Part shown: in pieces, positions 5,116 through 6,082 of the stretch
How the letters are laid out: each line of letters opens with the position of its first letter
Position numbering within the stretch: the stretch's first letter is position 1
Assembly: GCA_965365465.1 (NCBI GenBank)
Contig: CBDUBU010000257.1
Coordinates: 1 to 6,082, forward strand
DNA: 6,082 bases
Origin: CBDUBU01 sp965365465
Lineage (GTDB): Bacteria; Bacteroidota; Rhodothermia; Rhodothermales; DASSAV01
Direction of reading: 5' to 3'
The notes under the pieces: model-generated
Told to the model about the DNA's origin: nothing
The model's input: the letters and a program-made list of their open reading frames with translations, nothing else
The model's database searches: none
Program-made: the position numbers and the translations under genes

Positions 5116-6082
5116 ATGAGAACGATTCTTGCACTTCTCCTAGCCCTGACCGTATCGCCTTTTTTACTTTTTGCACAGCAGACGCAGAGGCACAGGCTGG
5201 TTGTGCTGACCGACATTGAGGCCGATCCGGATGATACACAGTCCCTCATTCGTCTGCTCTTGTATGTGAACGAGATCGACATTGAAGGGATTGTCGCAAC
5301 AACATCCGTTCATATGAAATCGCAGGTGAATCCCGAGTCCATCAAGCGCGTGATTCGGACCTACGGTGAGGTGCAGCCGAACCTGAGCCTGCACGAGTTC
5401 GGTTTCCCGACAGAGGAGCAACTGCTGGCGCTCGTTAAGCAGGGACGCGCCGAATATGGGATGCAGGCCGTCGGTGCCGGTAAGGATTCAGAGGGATCTG
5501 ACTGGATCATCAATGTTCTCGAACGAAATGACGACCGCCCGCTTTGGGTTTCCGTATGGGGGGGGCCGAACACGCTGGCACAGGCGCTTTACAAGATCAG
5601 AGAAACGCGGTCTGCGCAGGAAGCCAAGCGGCTCGTCTCGAAGCTGCGGGTCTACACGATCTCTGACCAAGACGATAGTGCTCTATGGATCCGAGAGCAA
5701 TTCCCGGATCTGTTCTACATCGTCAGTCCGGGTGCCTATGGGCGTGCCACATGGATCGGGATCAACCAGGTCGTCGATGGCATCGTCAACGAGACGATCA
5801 GCAACCGCTGGCTGGCCGAAAACATTCAGCAGGAGCATGGTCCGCTCGGCGCCCTCTATCCCGACGTGGCCTGGGGCATGGAAGGGGATACGCCGGCGTT
5901 CCTGTCGCTCATCCCGAACGGCCTCAGCGTGCCCGAGCGGCCCGACTGGGGCGGTTGGGGCGGCCGGTACGAGCTTTACACGCCCGAGCCCACGACCCTC
6001 TCGAACGCCCTGCCCGCGCCGGGGCAGGAGGACGTGCCCGTGGCGGAGACGCGTCCGATCTGGACGAACACCGACGACCACT
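5116..6082 (+). CDS. Secreted DUF1593 protein with nucleoside-hydrolase-like domain (3' end beyond window)
   Basis: The gene runs off the right edge after 322 codons. Residues 1-20 form a signal peptide (MRTILALLLALTVSPFLLFA) with likely cleavage before QQ, so the product is exported. The mature part begins with LVVLTDIEADPDDTQSLIRLLLY, the DUF1593 signature. Its acidic cluster (D33, D37, D39, D40) corresponds to the calcium-binding Asp motif of nucleoside hydrolases. Further typical stretches are DIEGIVATTS (55-64), PLWVSVWGGPNTLAQAL (142-158), LRVYTISDQDDS (177-188) and RPDWGGWGGRYELY near the end. Family members usually have 450-500 residues with a C-terminal beta-sandwich, so about a third is missing. 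Substrate is unknown; some relatives are annotated as carbohydrate- or cellulose-binding. G+C rises from about 50% at the start to above 70% at the edge, unlike all neighbours. No Shine-Dalgarno precedes the ATG, but the signal peptide begins there. Confidence 0.88.
   Translation, partial: MRTILALLLALTVSPFLLFAQQTQRHRLVVLTDIEADPDDTQSLIRLLLYVNEIDIEGIVATTSVHMKSQVNPESIKRVIRTYGEVQPNLSLHEFGFPTEEQLLALVKQGRAEYGMQAVGAGKDSEGSDWIINVLERNDDRPLWVSVWGGPNTLAQALYKIRETRSAQEAKRLVSKLRVYTISDQDDSALWIREQFPDLFYIVSPGAYGRATWIGINQVVDGIVNETISNRWLAENIQQEHGPLGALYPDVAWGMEGDTPAFLSLIPNGLSVPERPDWGGWGGRYELYTPEPTTLSNALPAPGQEDVPVAETRPIWTNTDDH

Noticed and set aside
2593..5644. Four scattered copies of CTCGAAGC (2593, 2814, 4181, 5637) as an uptake or signal sequence
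   Set aside because: Three are in coding sequence in different frames with ordinary codons, with no shared flanks. The number is above naive expectation but too small to support a claim.
5683..6081. Minus-strand 132-codon frame at the right edge
   Set aside because: It lies opposite the DUF1593 coding region, whose family motifs are clear. Long antisense frames are common in G+C-rich coding DNA.
1..6082. CRISPR arrays, tRNA or rRNA genes, insertion sequences
   Set aside because: No regularly spaced direct repeats, no cloverleaf-like or rRNA-like stretch, and no transposase or terminal inverted repeats were seen on either strand.

Overview
The window looks like an ordinary chromosomal segment from a Gram-negative bacterium, probably of the Bacteroidota/Rhodothermota/Balneolota neighbourhood. 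Three points suggest this. The P5C dehydrogenase is of the long, eukaryote-like ALDH4 type. There is a LolC/LolE-type permease, which implies an outer membrane. Most genes lack a clear Shine-Dalgarno sequence, and a secreted DUF1593 protein is present. The placement is inference; no rRNA or other phylogenetic marker is present. Base composition is mid-range (about 45-53% G+C by hand counts of sample lines) up to about 5100. It then climbs steeply through the last gene, reaching about 70-77% at the right edge.

Layout. On the minus strand (right to left), pruA (592-2217) is followed by a small two-helix membrane protein of unknown function (61-534), probably co-transcribed with it. A 123-bp divergent intergenic region (2218-2340) separates this pair from a plus-strand run. 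The run is a LolC/LolE-like permease (2341-3597), a 91-bp gap with weak inverted repeats, a single-cysteine peroxiredoxin (3689-4168), moaD (4204-4449), moaE (4499-4942), a doubtful 53-codon ORF overlapping the end of moaE (4933-5094), and a secreted DUF1593 nucleoside-hydrolase-like protein (5116 to beyond the right edge).

How the genes work together. MoaD and MoaE are the two subunits of molybdopterin synthase and form a clear functional pair. The peroxiredoxin lies 35 bases upstream of moaD and may share its transcript. PruA performs the second step of proline catabolism, but no proline dehydrogenase is in view. The permease lacks its ATPase partner here. The DUF1593 gene shares no obvious pathway with its neighbours and has a different base composition.

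Most unusual signal. The start of moaD carries a perfect 20-bp inverted repeat beginning one base after the proposed TTG start codon. One arm can also pair with a 7-base segment just upstream of the ribosome binding site. The other arm can also pair with a 9-base segment just downstream. This gives four segments with 1:2, 2:3 and 3:4 pairing, the topology of an attenuator or RNA switch, placed over a translation start that has the only near-consensus Shine-Dalgarno sequence in the window.
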